A stretch of 64,000 nt of DNA, taken from positions 1 to 64,000 of the forward strand of contig NZ_QOKW01000018.1 in NCBI RefSeq assembly GCF_008365375.1. Reading direction: 5' to 3'. Source of the stretch: Roseomonas genomospecies 6. GTDB taxonomy: Bacteria; Pseudomonadota; Alphaproteobacteria; Azospirillales; Azospirillaceae. How positions within the stretch are numbered: the first letter of the stretch is position 1; the number at the start of each line of letters is the position of its first letter. The notes below the pieces were generated by a model. The model saw only the letters and a list, made by a program, of their open reading frames with translations. It was not told the DNA's origin and did no database searches. Positions 33,627 through 42,822 of the stretch are shown here, piece by piece. The position numbers and the translations under genes were made by a program.

Positions 33627-35456
33627 ATGAACAAGATCGACATGGGCGGTACGGAAATCATCGACTGGACTCGGACGATCGTTTGGGAAGCCGGGGACAA
33701 TCACCTGGACGCCGTCTGCCCGGCCTGTGGCGACGGCGGGGCCAAGCAGGTCCGTCTGCGGGTCCGCTCTCCCTGGCCCCCGCATCCGGAGCAGCCGCTG
33801 GTGTCCTGCCCGGCCTGCGGGACCGCCTTCCATCCGACCATGGGGCAGCCGCCTTACGAGGCCGTGCTGGACCCGCTGGTGGACGTCTATCTGGAGCAGA
33901 ACGCGGGCATCGACGTGATGGCCGAGCTTCTGGCGGCGATCGATCCCACCGCGGTGCGCCGCTACATCGAGATCGGCTGCGGCTTCGGCTTCCTGCTCGA
34001 TTACGCCCGTGTGGCGTTCGGCTGGGACGCCCGGGGCTTCGATCCGGGATACAGCGCCCGCTTCGGACGGGAAGCGCTCGGCGTCGACATCCAGCACGTC
34101 TATCTGCATTCGGCGGCCGATGCGGGGCCGGAACCCTACGATCTCGCTCTGTGCGCCGAACTGATCGAGCATGTCTTCGAACCGGAAAAGCTGCTCGTCG
34201 TCCTGCGCGATGCGCTGACGATCGAGGGCACGCTGCTGCTCACCACGCCCAGCGCCACCGGCATCCGTCCGGAAACGCAGCCGGGCACGCTGTTGTCGAT
34301 GCTGTGCCCGGGCTATCACTACGCGCTCTACAGCCCCAAGGGGATCGAGGCCCTCCTGCGGAGGGTCGGGTTCAAGAGCGTCATGGTGGTGGACCGTGGA
34401 CACACGCTGAGAGTGGCGGCGTCGGTCGGCGAGGAACTGCGGGCCGATCTGACCCGGTCCTTCAACCGGCGCCCCTACCATGATTATCTGCGCACGCGCG
34501 TCGGAACGACCGATCCGGTCACGCCCCTCGGCGTGGGGTATCGCTACCGGCTTCTGAAGGAAATGACCAACGCCGGGAACTTCGAAGCCGCGCGCGCCGC
34601 GCAGGCGGACGTGTTCGCGGCCTGCCGGCAGCACTGGAACCTCGATTTCACCGACCCCGCCCGTCTGCTCGCCGATCTGTCGGCGGCCCCGAAGCCGAAG
34701 AGCATCGAGGAGCATCACGGCGCCTATCCGTTCTGCCTGGGCAGCATCCTGTATTTCAGCGGCATCGTGGCGTGGCTGGCCGACGGACAGCGCGATCTGG
34801 CCCGGCAGTGGTTCCAGGCGGCGGCGTTCGCCGGTGAGCAGATGCGCGCGACCCTGCACATCATCGGAGCCGACGACGAGGAAAGCGAGGAGCTGATGTG
34901 GCGGGCCCGCTGCTACGCCAGCCACCTGCTCGTCTGGAGCCAGCCGGACCGGGCCGTGGAGGAGCTGCAGACGCTTGCCCACACCCCCAGTCCGCAGCTC
35001 GGCGAGCGCATTCCCGCCGGCATCCTGGAGGACGCGCAGCGCAAGATCTTCGTGGATCTGGTCAATCTCGGCCAGTACAAGGCGGCGGACCGGCTGGCCG
35101 CGGGGGTGGAAGCCGCCCTGCCGGAGAGCGGCGCCGTCCTAGCCTCCACCGCCTTCGCGCTCGGCATCCTGACGCTGAACCACCGCAAGGCGCCGCGCAG
35201 CGCCGCGGCCTTCTTCGGGCGCGCCCACCGGGCCTGTCTGGACCTGCCCGACCGCGCCACCGCGCCGATCGTCCAAGCCCTGCTGTGGCCGTCGCTGTTC
35301 CACCAGGGGCAGGCGCTGGTCAACGCCGGACGGAAGGACGAGGCGGGCGAGGCCCTGCGCGGCCTGCTGAAGCCCGAGGCCGGCCTGCCGTCCGTGCCGC
35401 TCGACCTGCGGGCGCGGACGGAGCTTCTGGTCCGCACCCAGCGCCTGCCCACCTGA
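33627..35456 (+). CDS. SAM-dependent methyltransferase, paralog of 18656-20320
   Basis: 609 aa, ATG 33627. Two CPAC pairs form an N-terminal zinc ribbon (residues ~31-34 and ~54-57). Motif I is YIEIGCGFGF with VAFGWDARGFDP, then LCAELIEHVFEPEKL. The C-terminal ~330 residues are helical repeats with a TPR-like look (AWLADGQRDLARQWFQAAAF). Order of parts and several blocks match the methyltransferase at 18656-20320, so the two are paralogs. The substrate is unknown, probably a glycan or sugar nucleotide. The gap to the next gene is 27 bp, consistent with an operon to 37563. Confidence 0.82.
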   Translation: MNKIDMGGTEIIDWTRTIVWEAGDNHLDAVCPACGDGGAKQVRLRVRSPWPPHPEQPLVSCPACGTAFHPTMGQPPYEAVLDPLVDVYLEQNAGIDVMAELLAAIDPTAVRRYIEIGCGFGFLLDYARVAFGWDARGFDPGYSARFGREALGVDIQHVYLHSAADAGPEPYDLALCAELIEHVFEPEKLLVVLRDALTIEGTLLLTTPSATGIRPETQPGTLLSMLCPGYHYALYSPKGIEALLRRVGFKSVMVVDRGHTLRVAASVGEELRADLTRSFNRRPYHDYLRTRVGTTDPVTPLGVGYRYRLLKEMTNAGNFEAARAAQADVFAACRQHWNLDFTDPARLLADLSAAPKPKSIEEHHGAYPFCLGSILYFSGIVAWLADGQRDLARQWFQAAAFAGEQMRATLHIIGADDEESEELMWRARCYASHLLVWSQPDRAVEELQTLAHTPSPQLGERIPAGILEDAQRKIFVDLVNLGQYKAADRLAAGVEAALPESGAVLASTAFALGILTLNHRKAPRSAAAFFGRAHRACLDLPDRATAPIVQALLWPSLFHQGQALVNAGRKDEAGEALRGLLKPEAGLPSVPLDLRARTELLVRTQRLPT

Positions 35457-35483
35457 CGCGAGCCAGAGGACGGAAACGCCCCC

Positions 35484-36530
35484 ATGCTGAGCACCCTGAT
35501 CCGTCTTCCCTTCCGCCTGCGTTTCGTGATCGCCTGGGCGATCGTGCAATGCAAGATCATGGCGGGCTACGTCTCCTACTGGATCAGCGGCTTCCGCAAG
35601 GACAGCTATGTGCGCGAACGCTGGGACGGGCGGGTGCCGCTCGCCGGGGCGCGCCGCGTGGTGGTGTTCGTTCATTACGACCGGCAGGGCGTCGTCCACG
35701 ATTTCGTGTGGCATTACCTGCGCCAGCTCCACGCGCTGGGCTTCGCCATCGTCTTCGCCAGCAACGCGCCGCGTCTGGCCGAGTCCCAGATCGAGCCGCT
35801 GCGGGACATCTGCGCGCTCATCCTCCGGCGCGACAACGTCGGCTACGACTTCGGCGCCTACAAGGAAGGCATCGCCGCGATTCCGGATCGGACCGCGCTC
35901 GACGCGCTGCTGCTCGCCAACGACAGCGTCTACGGCCCGCTGCACCATCTGGCGGGGCTGCTGGAGCGGATGGACCCGCAGGACGCCGACGTCTGGGGCG
36001 CGTCGGACAGTTGGGAGTTCGCCTTCCACCTGCAGAGCTACTTCCTGCTGTTCCACAAGGCGGCGCTCGCCTCTCCCGCCTTCGGAGCCTTCTGGGACCG
36101 GCTGCGCTACGTCCAGTCCAAGACCTGGATCGTGCGCAAGTACGAGATCGGGCTGACCCGCGCGCTGCGCCGCGCCGGCCTGCGTTGCCGTGCCGCCTTC
36201 CCCTACCGTCAGGCGGCGACCGCCCTGATCGAGGCGGTGGTGGAGCGCAACATCGCCGGCGACGGCATGGACCCGGTGCGCAAATCCTTCATCCAGCAGG
36301 TTTTCCGGACGATCAACGCCGGCGTTCCGCTGAACGGGACGCATTTCTTCTGGGACTATCTGATCGCCCAGATGGACTTCCCGTTCCTGAAACGCGACCT
36401 GCTGCAGAAGAATCCGGCGCGCATTCCGCTGCTGAACTATTGGGAACGGGTGGTGAAGCAGTCGAGCGACTACGACACCGAGCTGATCCTGCGTCATCTC
36501 GAATTGTCCTTGAAGAACCGAAGCGTCTGA
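35484..36530 (+). CDS. RgpF-like (rhamnan synthesis F) protein
   Basis: 348 aa, ATG 35484. The hallmark RRDNVGYDFGAYKEGI is at 115-130, followed by LLLANDSVYGPL (142-153), typical of the RgpF family (PF05045). These proteins act in rhamnose-glucose polymer or O-antigen synthesis and are thought to be glycosyltransferases. A hydrophobic stretch at residues 8-34 (LPFRLRFVIAWAIVQCKIMAGYVSYW) may anchor it to the membrane. It is tightly linked to the upstream methyltransferase (27 bp). Exact reaction unknown. Confidence 0.88.
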   Translation: MLSTLIRLPFRLRFVIAWAIVQCKIMAGYVSYWISGFRKDSYVRERWDGRVPLAGARRVVVFVHYDRQGVVHDFVWHYLRQLHALGFAIVFASNAPRLAESQIEPLRDICALILRRDNVGYDFGAYKEGIAAIPDRTALDALLLANDSVYGPLHHLAGLLERMDPQDADVWGASDSWEFAFHLQSYFLLFHKAALASPAFGAFWDRLRYVQSKTWIVRKYEIGLTRALRRAGLRCRAAFPYRQAATALIEAVVERNIAGDGMDPVRKSFIQQVFRTINAGVPLNGTHFFWDYLIAQMDFPFLKRDLLQKNPARIPLLNYWERVVKQSSDYDTELILRHLELSLKNRSV

Positions 36531-36693
36531 GGCGTTTCACCGGTCAGCCCTTGGTGAGGGATGGCCCCTGTGAGGGATGGGGGGCACACCGCTCCGGAAA
36601 TCGATGCCCCCTGCGCGTCGCCCCTTCCCGTCGCGCAGGGTGCTGCCTTATGGTCGGAACGCAACGGTTGCCGTGCCCCGAACGAGATCGTCG

Positions 36694-37563
36694 ATGGAAG
36701 AGCCTCTGGTCAGCGTCGTCATACCGGTCTTCAACCGGGCTCACACGCTGCGCCGTGCCATCGACAGCGTGCTGACGCAGGACGTCGCGTCCTGGGAATT
36801 GATCGTCGTGGACGACGGCTCCACCGACGGCAGCCCGGATATACCCGATTCCTTCGGCGACGCGCGTATCCGGTCGATCCGGCACGAAACCAACCGCGGG
36901 GCGGCGGCGGCGCGCAACACCGGGCTGGAGGCGTCGCGCGGCCGCTACATCGCCTTCCTCGACTCCGACGACGAATGGCTGCCGGGCAAGCTGCGTGCCC
37001 AGATCGACGTGCTGGAAGGCGGGCCGGACGCGCCGCAGGCGCTGTGCACCGGCTTCCTTCTGCACCGGGAGGAGACCGGACGCCGCATGAAGCGGTGGCC
37101 GAAGCCCGAGGGGACCTGGTTCGAGACGATCCTCGACGGCTGCTACGTCTCCCCCGGCTCCACCCTCATGGTGCGGCGCGACTGTTTCGCCGCCGTCGGC
37201 CCGCTCGACGAGACGCTGCCCCGGCTCGAGGACTGGGACTGGCTCCTGCGCTGCATGGAACGCTTCACCTTCGACTGCCTGCCGGTGCTGGGGGCGGTGG
37301 TGCATGTGGGACGGCCCGCGCGCTCGGGGCCGGTCGCCGTCGCTATCGACCGTCTCGACCGGCTGCACGCCGACCGCGTGCTGCGCATCGCCGGTCCGGA
37401 AGGGCTGCGGCGTTTCCGCGCCAGCCTCGCCATCGAACAGGCGGTCGCCGCCGTGCACGAGGACGCCCACGCGAAGGCGCTCAGCCACATCGGGCGCGCC
37501 TTCTCCTGGTCCCCAACGCGCACCGCGCGCTTCCTGGCCCGCTGCGCCGTCCGCGCCTTCTGA
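36694..37563 (+). CDS. GT2 glycosyltransferase
   Basis: 289 aa from ATG 36694 (MEEPLVSVVIPVFNRAHTL); the open frame extends upstream, but this start fits the family and lies after GAGATCG. GT-A motifs: VDDGSTDGS, TNRGAAAARNTGLEASRGRYIAFLDSDD, then the ED/QxxRW-like LEDWDWLLRC. Complete domain with a short tail of about 60 residues. It is last in the plus-strand run and converges with the gene ending at 37583, with a 19-bp gap and no clear terminator. Sugar specificity unknown. Confidence 0.87.
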   Translation: MEEPLVSVVIPVFNRAHTLRRAIDSVLTQDVASWELIVVDDGSTDGSPDIPDSFGDARIRSIRHETNRGAAAARNTGLEASRGRYIAFLDSDDEWLPGKLRAQIDVLEGGPDAPQALCTGFLLHREETGRRMKRWPKPEGTWFETILDGCYVSPGSTLMVRRDCFAAVGPLDETLPRLEDWDWLLRCMERFTFDCLPVLGAVVHVGRPARSGPVAVAIDRLDRLHADRVLRIAGPEGLRRFRASLAIEQAVAAVHEDAHAKALSHIGRAFSWSPTRTARFLARCAVRAF

Positions 37564-37582
37564 CGGCCGGCGTCCCGCCGCC

Positions 37583-38698
37583 TCAGCGATGGACGGGCAG
37601 GCGGCGGTAGAGGGCCAGCAGCCGGTCGGCGGCCCCCGGCCATGTGAAGTCCTGGACGCGCCGCCGCCCCTTGGCGATCAGCCCGTGGCGCAGAGCGGAG
37701 TCGCCGAGCACCCGCTCCAGGGCTTCCGTCAGGCTTTCGGGCTCCATGGGGTCGAAATAGGCGGCGGCGTCGCCGGCGATCTCGGGAAAGCAGCTCCGGT
37801 CGCTCAGCACCGCCGGGCAGCCGTTGGCGAAGCTCTCCAGGATCGGCAGCCCGAACCCCTCGTACAGCGACGGGAAGACGAAGGCGGTGGCGTGCGCGTA
37901 GGCGTAGGCGAGGTCGCCGGCGGCCAGCGTGCGCTGGTGCAGGCGGGCGGCGCAGCCGGCTTCCAGGAAGGGCTGGCGCTCCTCGTCCTGGAGATGGCCC
38001 CCGCCGACGCAGACCAGATGCAGGTCGGGCCGGCGCGCCAGCAGGGCGGCCAGACGCCGCGCCACGCCCGCGAAGTTCTTATAGCCGTCGCGCCGTCCCA
38101 CGATCAGCAGATAGCGGTCCGGCAGCGCGATCCCCGCCCGGCGGCCCGGCACCCACACGGCGTCCCGCGACAGGCCGTGATGCACCACCTCCACCCGCGC
38201 CGGGTCGATGCCGTAGAGCCGGACCAGATCGGCCTTGGTGTGCTCCGACACCGCGACGATGGCGGCGGCGGCGGCGCAGAGCGCCCGCTTGCCGGGATGG
38301 ATCTCCTCCGGCTTGACGAAGATCTCCGGCATCAGCTCCGGCGCCATGTCGTGGACGGTCACCACCATGGGGCGTCCGTGAAGCAGGTCGGTCAGGCCGG
38401 TGTCGTAGAAGGTCTGATGGAAGACGTCGAAGGCCCCATGCCGCAGCGCGCGGCGGACCAGCCGCCGGTTGTGGGCGCGCAGAAGGCTGCGCTTGCCGGG
38501 GAAATGCCGGTTGCCCAGGAAATCCCGGACGTCGAGGTCCGGCTGGTCCATCAGATGGCTGTTGATGACCTGCCGGAAGGGCAGGACCACCTGCACGCCG
38601 GGACGGGCGCGCAGCTCCGTGACGATCTCGGCGAAGCAACGCGACACGCCGCCGTGACGCTGGATGGAGAAGATGTGGTCGTCGAAGAGAACGCGCAT
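37583..38698 (-). CDS. GT4 glycosyltransferase
   Basis: 371 aa from ATG 38698 (MRVLFDDHIFSIQRHGGVSR), 8 bp after the stop of the upstream gene; an ATG at 38719 would overlap that gene. GT-B fold, with the GT4 signature PDRYLLIVGRRDGYKNF, then YAHATAFVFPSLYEGFGLPILESFANGCPAVLSDRSCFPEIAGDAA. The typical E-x7-E is in YEGFGLPILESF. Mannosyltransferase-like (WbaZ/MtfB group) by appearance. Part of a minus-strand unit 42633 to 37583. Confidence 0.88.
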   Translation of the reverse strand: MRVLFDDHIFSIQRHGGVSRCFAEIVTELRARPGVQVVLPFRQVINSHLMDQPDLDVRDFLGNRHFPGKRSLLRAHNRRLVRRALRHGAFDVFHQTFYDTGLTDLLHGRPMVVTVHDMAPELMPEIFVKPEEIHPGKRALCAAAAAIVAVSEHTKADLVRLYGIDPARVEVVHHGLSRDAVWVPGRRAGIALPDRYLLIVGRRDGYKNFAGVARRLAALLARRPDLHLVCVGGGHLQDEERQPFLEAGCAARLHQRTLAAGDLAYAYAHATAFVFPSLYEGFGLPILESFANGCPAVLSDRSCFPEIAGDAAAYFDPMEPESLTEALERVLGDSALRHGLIAKGRRRVQDFTWPGAADRLLALYRRLPVHR

Positions 38699-38706
38699 GC
38701 GGCGGC

Positions 38707-41577
38707 TCAGCGCCGCCATGTCACGCCGAGCCGCACCAGGATGCCCAGCGTGACCGTGCGCAGGCGCCAGAAGGGGCTGTTCTGCATGCTGGTCAGCTCG
38801 TTCTGGACCGTGCGCAGATGCTGCTCGCTTCGTTGCAGGCGGCGGCGCAGCACCCAGGGAGATTCGTCCTCCTCGTCGCCGGCTCCGGCGGCCATGCCCG
38901 CCGCCTGGGTGGCCCGCAGTTCCTGCCACACCGGGGGCGGCGGGGCGAGGCGCCCGTCCTTCAGCTTCGCCGCGCTGTCCAGCAGATGGGCGGCCATGGT
39001 CTCGGCCATCGCGCCGAAGGTGAAGCGGGCGGCCTGGGCCAGCCCGCGGCGGACCAGCTCGGCGCGGCGCTCCGGATCGCGGGCCGCGGCGATGGCCGCC
39101 GCCATGCCCGCGGCGTCGTCCTCGTCCACGAACAGCGCGGCGTCGCCGGCCACCTCGATCAGCGAGGAGTTGGCGCAGGTGATGACCGGGCAGCCGCAGG
39201 CCATCGCCTCCACCACCGGCATGCCGAAGCCCTCGTAGCGCGACGGGTAGGCGAGCGCCTCCGCCCCGGCGTAGGCCAGCCGCAGCTCCTCGTCGCTCAG
39301 CGACAGGCGCAGCGTGCGGGTGTCGGGAGCCAGGGCGCGGAACATCGGCTCCACATCCTTGCCGCCTCCCACGCACAGCACGATCAGATCGCGCGCCGCC
39401 GGGCCGCCCGTCGTCGGATCTCTCAGGCCGAGCGCGCGGAACAGCAGCAGGCCGTTCTTGTAGCCCTGGTAGCCGGACCGCTCGCCCACCATCAGCACAT
39501 AGGGGCCGGTCAGCCCGTGCGCCTTGCGGAAGGCGTCCACCTCCGCCGCGTCCGCCGGGCGGAAGGCGTCGCCCGCCCCGCAATAGGCCACCGCCGTGCT
39601 GCCCGCCGGCACCGAGGGGAACAGCCGCTCCAAATCGCGGGCGGAGTTCTTCGAGATCATGATGTGGGCCGAGGCGTGCAGGATCGCCCGGTGCTTCTCC
39701 CGCCACGTCTCGTCGGCGAGGGGGAAGCCCAGCGCCTCCGGGATCATGTCGTAGCCCATGAAGACGGAGGGCGTGGCGGTCGGCGCCGTGTAGTAGGTGG
39801 AGACGAAGAGGTCGGCCCCTTCCTCCCGGCAGATCCGCTCCAGATAGAGGCTGTCGGCGCCGGGGGACGCCTTGTCGTGGGCGCGGATGGTCCGGGTGTG
39901 GATGCCGGGAATGCGCGGCGCGGTGCCGGCGCGGTCGAGCAGGACGACATGCTCCGCGAAGCCGGAAGCCGCCCAGGCCTGAAGCACCGCCGTCCAGACC
40001 CGCGCGATGCCGGAGCCGAGATGCTGGTAGAAGACCCCGTCCACCAGGATCTTCGGGCGCACCGGCGCCAGGGCCTTGCGCCGCTCGGCGGCCTCCGCGG
40101 GGTCGAGGAAGCGCCAGGCCCCGTTGCCCGCCGCATCGTCCGGCACGGCGATCGGCACCACGCCGCGGGCGGCGGCGGTGTCGGCCAGGGTCTCGTCGCT
40201 CACCCAGGGCAGGTAGTCGCGCAGCAGCGCCGACCCCGTCACCTCCTCCTGCAGGCGGCGCCAGTGGGCGCGGGCGTCCTTGTAGCCGTAATAGCTTTCC
40301 TTGAAGGCGGCCTGCGCCTCGGTCGCGTAGGCGAAATGCTGGAAGACGGCGCCGGCCTCCTCCATCTCGTCCTGGGTGAAGGGGTCGATCTGGGCGAGGT
40401 CCTTGCCGTCGGCGCCGACGAGGGTCGGCGGCTCGTGCGCCGCCCAGGCCATGCCGGGCTCGAAACGCCAGGTGCGCAGCCATTCCTGCCGCGGGTTCTG
40501 GGCGTAGTTGTGCCGCGTGCTGATGATCCGCTCCGGCCCGACGAAGTAGTCGCACCAGTAGAAGGCGGCGGTGCGCTTCGGGTTGGCCTGGAACATGGCG
40601 TGGACGGTGCGGATCTGCTCCGCCGTCCACAGCTCGTCGGCGTCCACCTGCCACAGCAGCCCGGGCTCGCGGATGTGGGGCAGGGGGGCGTTGACCATCT
40701 CGCGCTTGCCGTCCCAGAAGGAGTCCAGCGGCTTGCGGTGGATGGTGATGCGGTCGGGGTGACGGGCGGCCAGCTCGTCCAGATAGGCGGAGGTGCCGTC
40801 GTTGCTGCGGCCCCGGTCGTGCACGCTGTCCAGCACCCGCCCGCCCGACGCCAGGCTCCAGCCGGTGTCGTGGGACAGCGAGGCCACGCCCTCCACGATG
40901 TGCCAGTGCCACCGCAGGGGCAGCGAGGCGAAGACCGCCTCGTGGTAGCGGATGAAGGGCTCGCCGTTCAGGACGATGGTGAAGAAATGGATCGGCAGCC
41001 CCGCCCCGGACTCCAGCGGGCGGCGCCGGAAGGCGATCCAGCCCTCGCCCTCCGCGACCGGCTCCCAGCCCGGCTCGTCGCGCAGGCGGCGGCGCATCAG
41101 CCAGCCGCTGCCGCTGCCGGCGGGGGCGGCGATCACGACGGTGGCGGTGTCGTCGGCCCGGTCCAGCGCGCGCAGCCCGGCGAAGCCGGCGTCCTCGATC
41201 AGCAGCAGCCCGAAGCCGCCGCGCGCCCGCCGCGCGCCGGGCTCGGGCGATGCGGCGGGATGGCGCTTCAGATCCTCTTCGAGTTCGGCGAGCAGGCCGG
41301 CGAGCGGCGGCAGGTCCGCGTCGTTGCGGAACCGCAGCCAGGTCTCACCGATCTCGTGGGCGTTGGGGAGCGGAAGGGCGATGCCGCTCCCGCTCTCGGC
41401 CCCAGCCTCGGCCTCCGCCAGGGACGGGCGCAGCGGGTTGCGTTCCAGCCCGCGCCGCAGGGCGTCCCGGCCCGGCCCGGAGCCGACCGCCAGAATCCGG
41501 GCGACCGGCTCGGTGCTCGCAAGCCGCTCGACGAAATCGGCGAAGCCGGGGGCGGGCGCGGACTGGGATGAGGACAT
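38707..41577 (-). CDS. bifunctional glycosyltransferase (GT2-like plus GT4)
   Basis: 956 aa from ATG 41577; a GTG at 41604 is also possible. Residues ~190-480 are a GT-A-like domain starting IHFFTIVLNGEPFI with LLWQVDADELW as the DxD region. From about 530 a GT4 domain begins (KILVDGVFYQHLGSGIARVW), with MVGERSGYQGYKNG and LAYAGAEALAYPSRYEGFGMPVVEAMACGCP. The C-terminal end has a short coiled-coil-like helix (RRRLQRSEQHLRTVQNELTSM) followed by SPFWRLR. One protein could thus add two sugars in sequence. It ends 8 bp before the downstream GT4 start. Confidence 0.85.
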   Translation of the reverse strand: MSSSQSAPAPGFADFVERLASTEPVARILAVGSGPGRDALRRGLERNPLRPSLAEAEAGAESGSGIALPLPNAHEIGETWLRFRNDADLPPLAGLLAELEEDLKRHPAASPEPGARRARGGFGLLLIEDAGFAGLRALDRADDTATVVIAAPAGSGSGWLMRRRLRDEPGWEPVAEGEGWIAFRRRPLESGAGLPIHFFTIVLNGEPFIRYHEAVFASLPLRWHWHIVEGVASLSHDTGWSLASGGRVLDSVHDRGRSNDGTSAYLDELAARHPDRITIHRKPLDSFWDGKREMVNAPLPHIREPGLLWQVDADELWTAEQIRTVHAMFQANPKRTAAFYWCDYFVGPERIISTRHNYAQNPRQEWLRTWRFEPGMAWAAHEPPTLVGADGKDLAQIDPFTQDEMEEAGAVFQHFAYATEAQAAFKESYYGYKDARAHWRRLQEEVTGSALLRDYLPWVSDETLADTAAARGVVPIAVPDDAAGNGAWRFLDPAEAAERRKALAPVRPKILVDGVFYQHLGSGIARVWTAVLQAWAASGFAEHVVLLDRAGTAPRIPGIHTRTIRAHDKASPGADSLYLERICREEGADLFVSTYYTAPTATPSVFMGYDMIPEALGFPLADETWREKHRAILHASAHIMISKNSARDLERLFPSVPAGSTAVAYCGAGDAFRPADAAEVDAFRKAHGLTGPYVLMVGERSGYQGYKNGLLLFRALGLRDPTTGGPAARDLIVLCVGGGKDVEPMFRALAPDTRTLRLSLSDEELRLAYAGAEALAYPSRYEGFGMPVVEAMACGCPVITCANSSLIEVAGDAALFVDEDDAAGMAAAIAAARDPERRAELVRRGLAQAARFTFGAMAETMAAHLLDSAAKLKDGRLAPPPPVWQELRATQAAGMAAGAGDEEDESPWVLRRRLQRSEQHLRTVQNELTSMQNSPFWRLRTVTLGILVRLGVTWRR

Positions 41578-41622
41578 GGACAGGACTCGGCTGGAAGGGC
41601 GCACAAGGGGTATCGGGGGGTA

Positions 41623-42633
41623 TCAGGGTGTACCGGAGCGTTCCTTTGCCCGTTCAAGACGGGGAAGGCAATAGTGGCGAACGCAATAGCCGGTTGCCTG
41701 CCAGGCGAAGCGGGCCGGCCAGACGGGGTCCGTGGCGGCCCCGCCGAGCGCCAGCCGGGCGGCCTGCCCGGGAGCGCCCGCGGCCAGGGCGCGCCCGGCG
41801 GCCCGCCCCACCTCGAAGGCGTGCCAGTTCCGCGCCTCGCGGCGCAGGGCCGGCGGGCTGGCCGGATCGTCCATCACCCGGCGGGCCAGCCGCAGATGCT
41901 CGTCGAGCCACGGGACCATCTGCCGCATGCCGCCGACGATGGTCATCGAACCGGCATGCTGGCGGTAGACGTAGACGCGCTCCGGCACCGGAACGGTCTT
42001 CATGCCGGCGGTCCAGGCGCGGATCAGGAACTCGCGGTCCCCGGCGTAACGGTAGGACGGGTCGTAGAGGCCGACCCGCTCGTACAGGCCGCGCCGGAAG
42101 AAGCGGGCGTTGATGATCGGCACGCCGCGGCACAGGTCGGCCGGGCGCAGCGTCTTCATGCCCGGATCGTCGTAGCCGCAGGATGTGCGCATCCGTCCGG
42201 TCCCGTGGGCTTCGACGACGGTGGCGCCCCCGCAGGCCGCGTCGGCGTCCGGTGCCGCGGCCAGGGCGCGGGCCACGGCGGACAGCGCCCCCGGCAGCAG
42301 CAGATCGTCGCTGTTGAGATGCCCGATGACCGCCCCGCGCGCGATGGCCAGCCCGCGGTTGATGGCGTCGTAGACACCCCGGTCGGGGCCGCTGAGCACG
42401 CGCAGGTGCGGGTAGCGCGCCAGCACCTCCAGCGTGCCGTCGGTGGAGCCGCCGTCCACCAGGATGTGCTCCACCGTCACCCCGTCCTGGGCCACTCCGT
42501 CCTGGGCCAGCACGCTGTCCACGGCTTCCGCGACCAGGGCGGCCCGGTTCAGGCAGGGGGTGATGATGGTGAAGAGGGGGGTGGCGTCCTGTTCCGGCAC
42601 GCCCGGCGCGGACTCTCCGCCGCCGGTCTCCAT
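41623..42633 (-). CDS. GT2 glycosyltransferase
   Basis: 336 aa from ATG 42633, chosen because GGAGG lies 8 bp upstream. The GT-A domain has TIITPCLNRAALVAEAVDSVL, then LVDGGSTDGTLEVLARYP, then SGPDRGVYDAINRGLAIARG, then GHLNSDD. Such proteins (WcaA/PGL-like GT2) add one sugar to a lipid-linked chain. A 15-bp direct repeat near the N-terminus doubles AQDGV. First gene of the minus-strand unit, with a divergent 189-bp gap to manC. Confidence 0.86.
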   Translation of the reverse strand: METGGGESAPGVPEQDATPLFTIITPCLNRAALVAEAVDSVLAQDGVAQDGVTVEHILVDGGSTDGTLEVLARYPHLRVLSGPDRGVYDAINRGLAIARGAVIGHLNSDDLLLPGALSAVARALAAAPDADAACGGATVVEAHGTGRMRTSCGYDDPGMKTLRPADLCRGVPIINARFFRRGLYERVGLYDPSYRYAGDREFLIRAWTAGMKTVPVPERVYVYRQHAGSMTIVGGMRQMVPWLDEHLRLARRVMDDPASPPALRREARNWHAFEVGRAAGRALAAGAPGQAARLALGGAATDPVWPARFAWQATGYCVRHYCLPRLERAKERSGTP

Positions 42634-42822
42634 AGGACGTCCTCCAAGCATGCCCGTGATTGTCGCTTCCCCCTGGATTCGGGCTCCGGAACGCCGGCCC
42701 GCGGACGCGGCGGCCCTGCCGCCGGCGCGGGCGCGGGGTGCCGGATTTCGCTCTAGCATGCCTGCGGCAAAACCTCTACACAGGGAGTTGATTCCTTAAC
42801 CAATGGTGCAGTTTCGCCAGCC

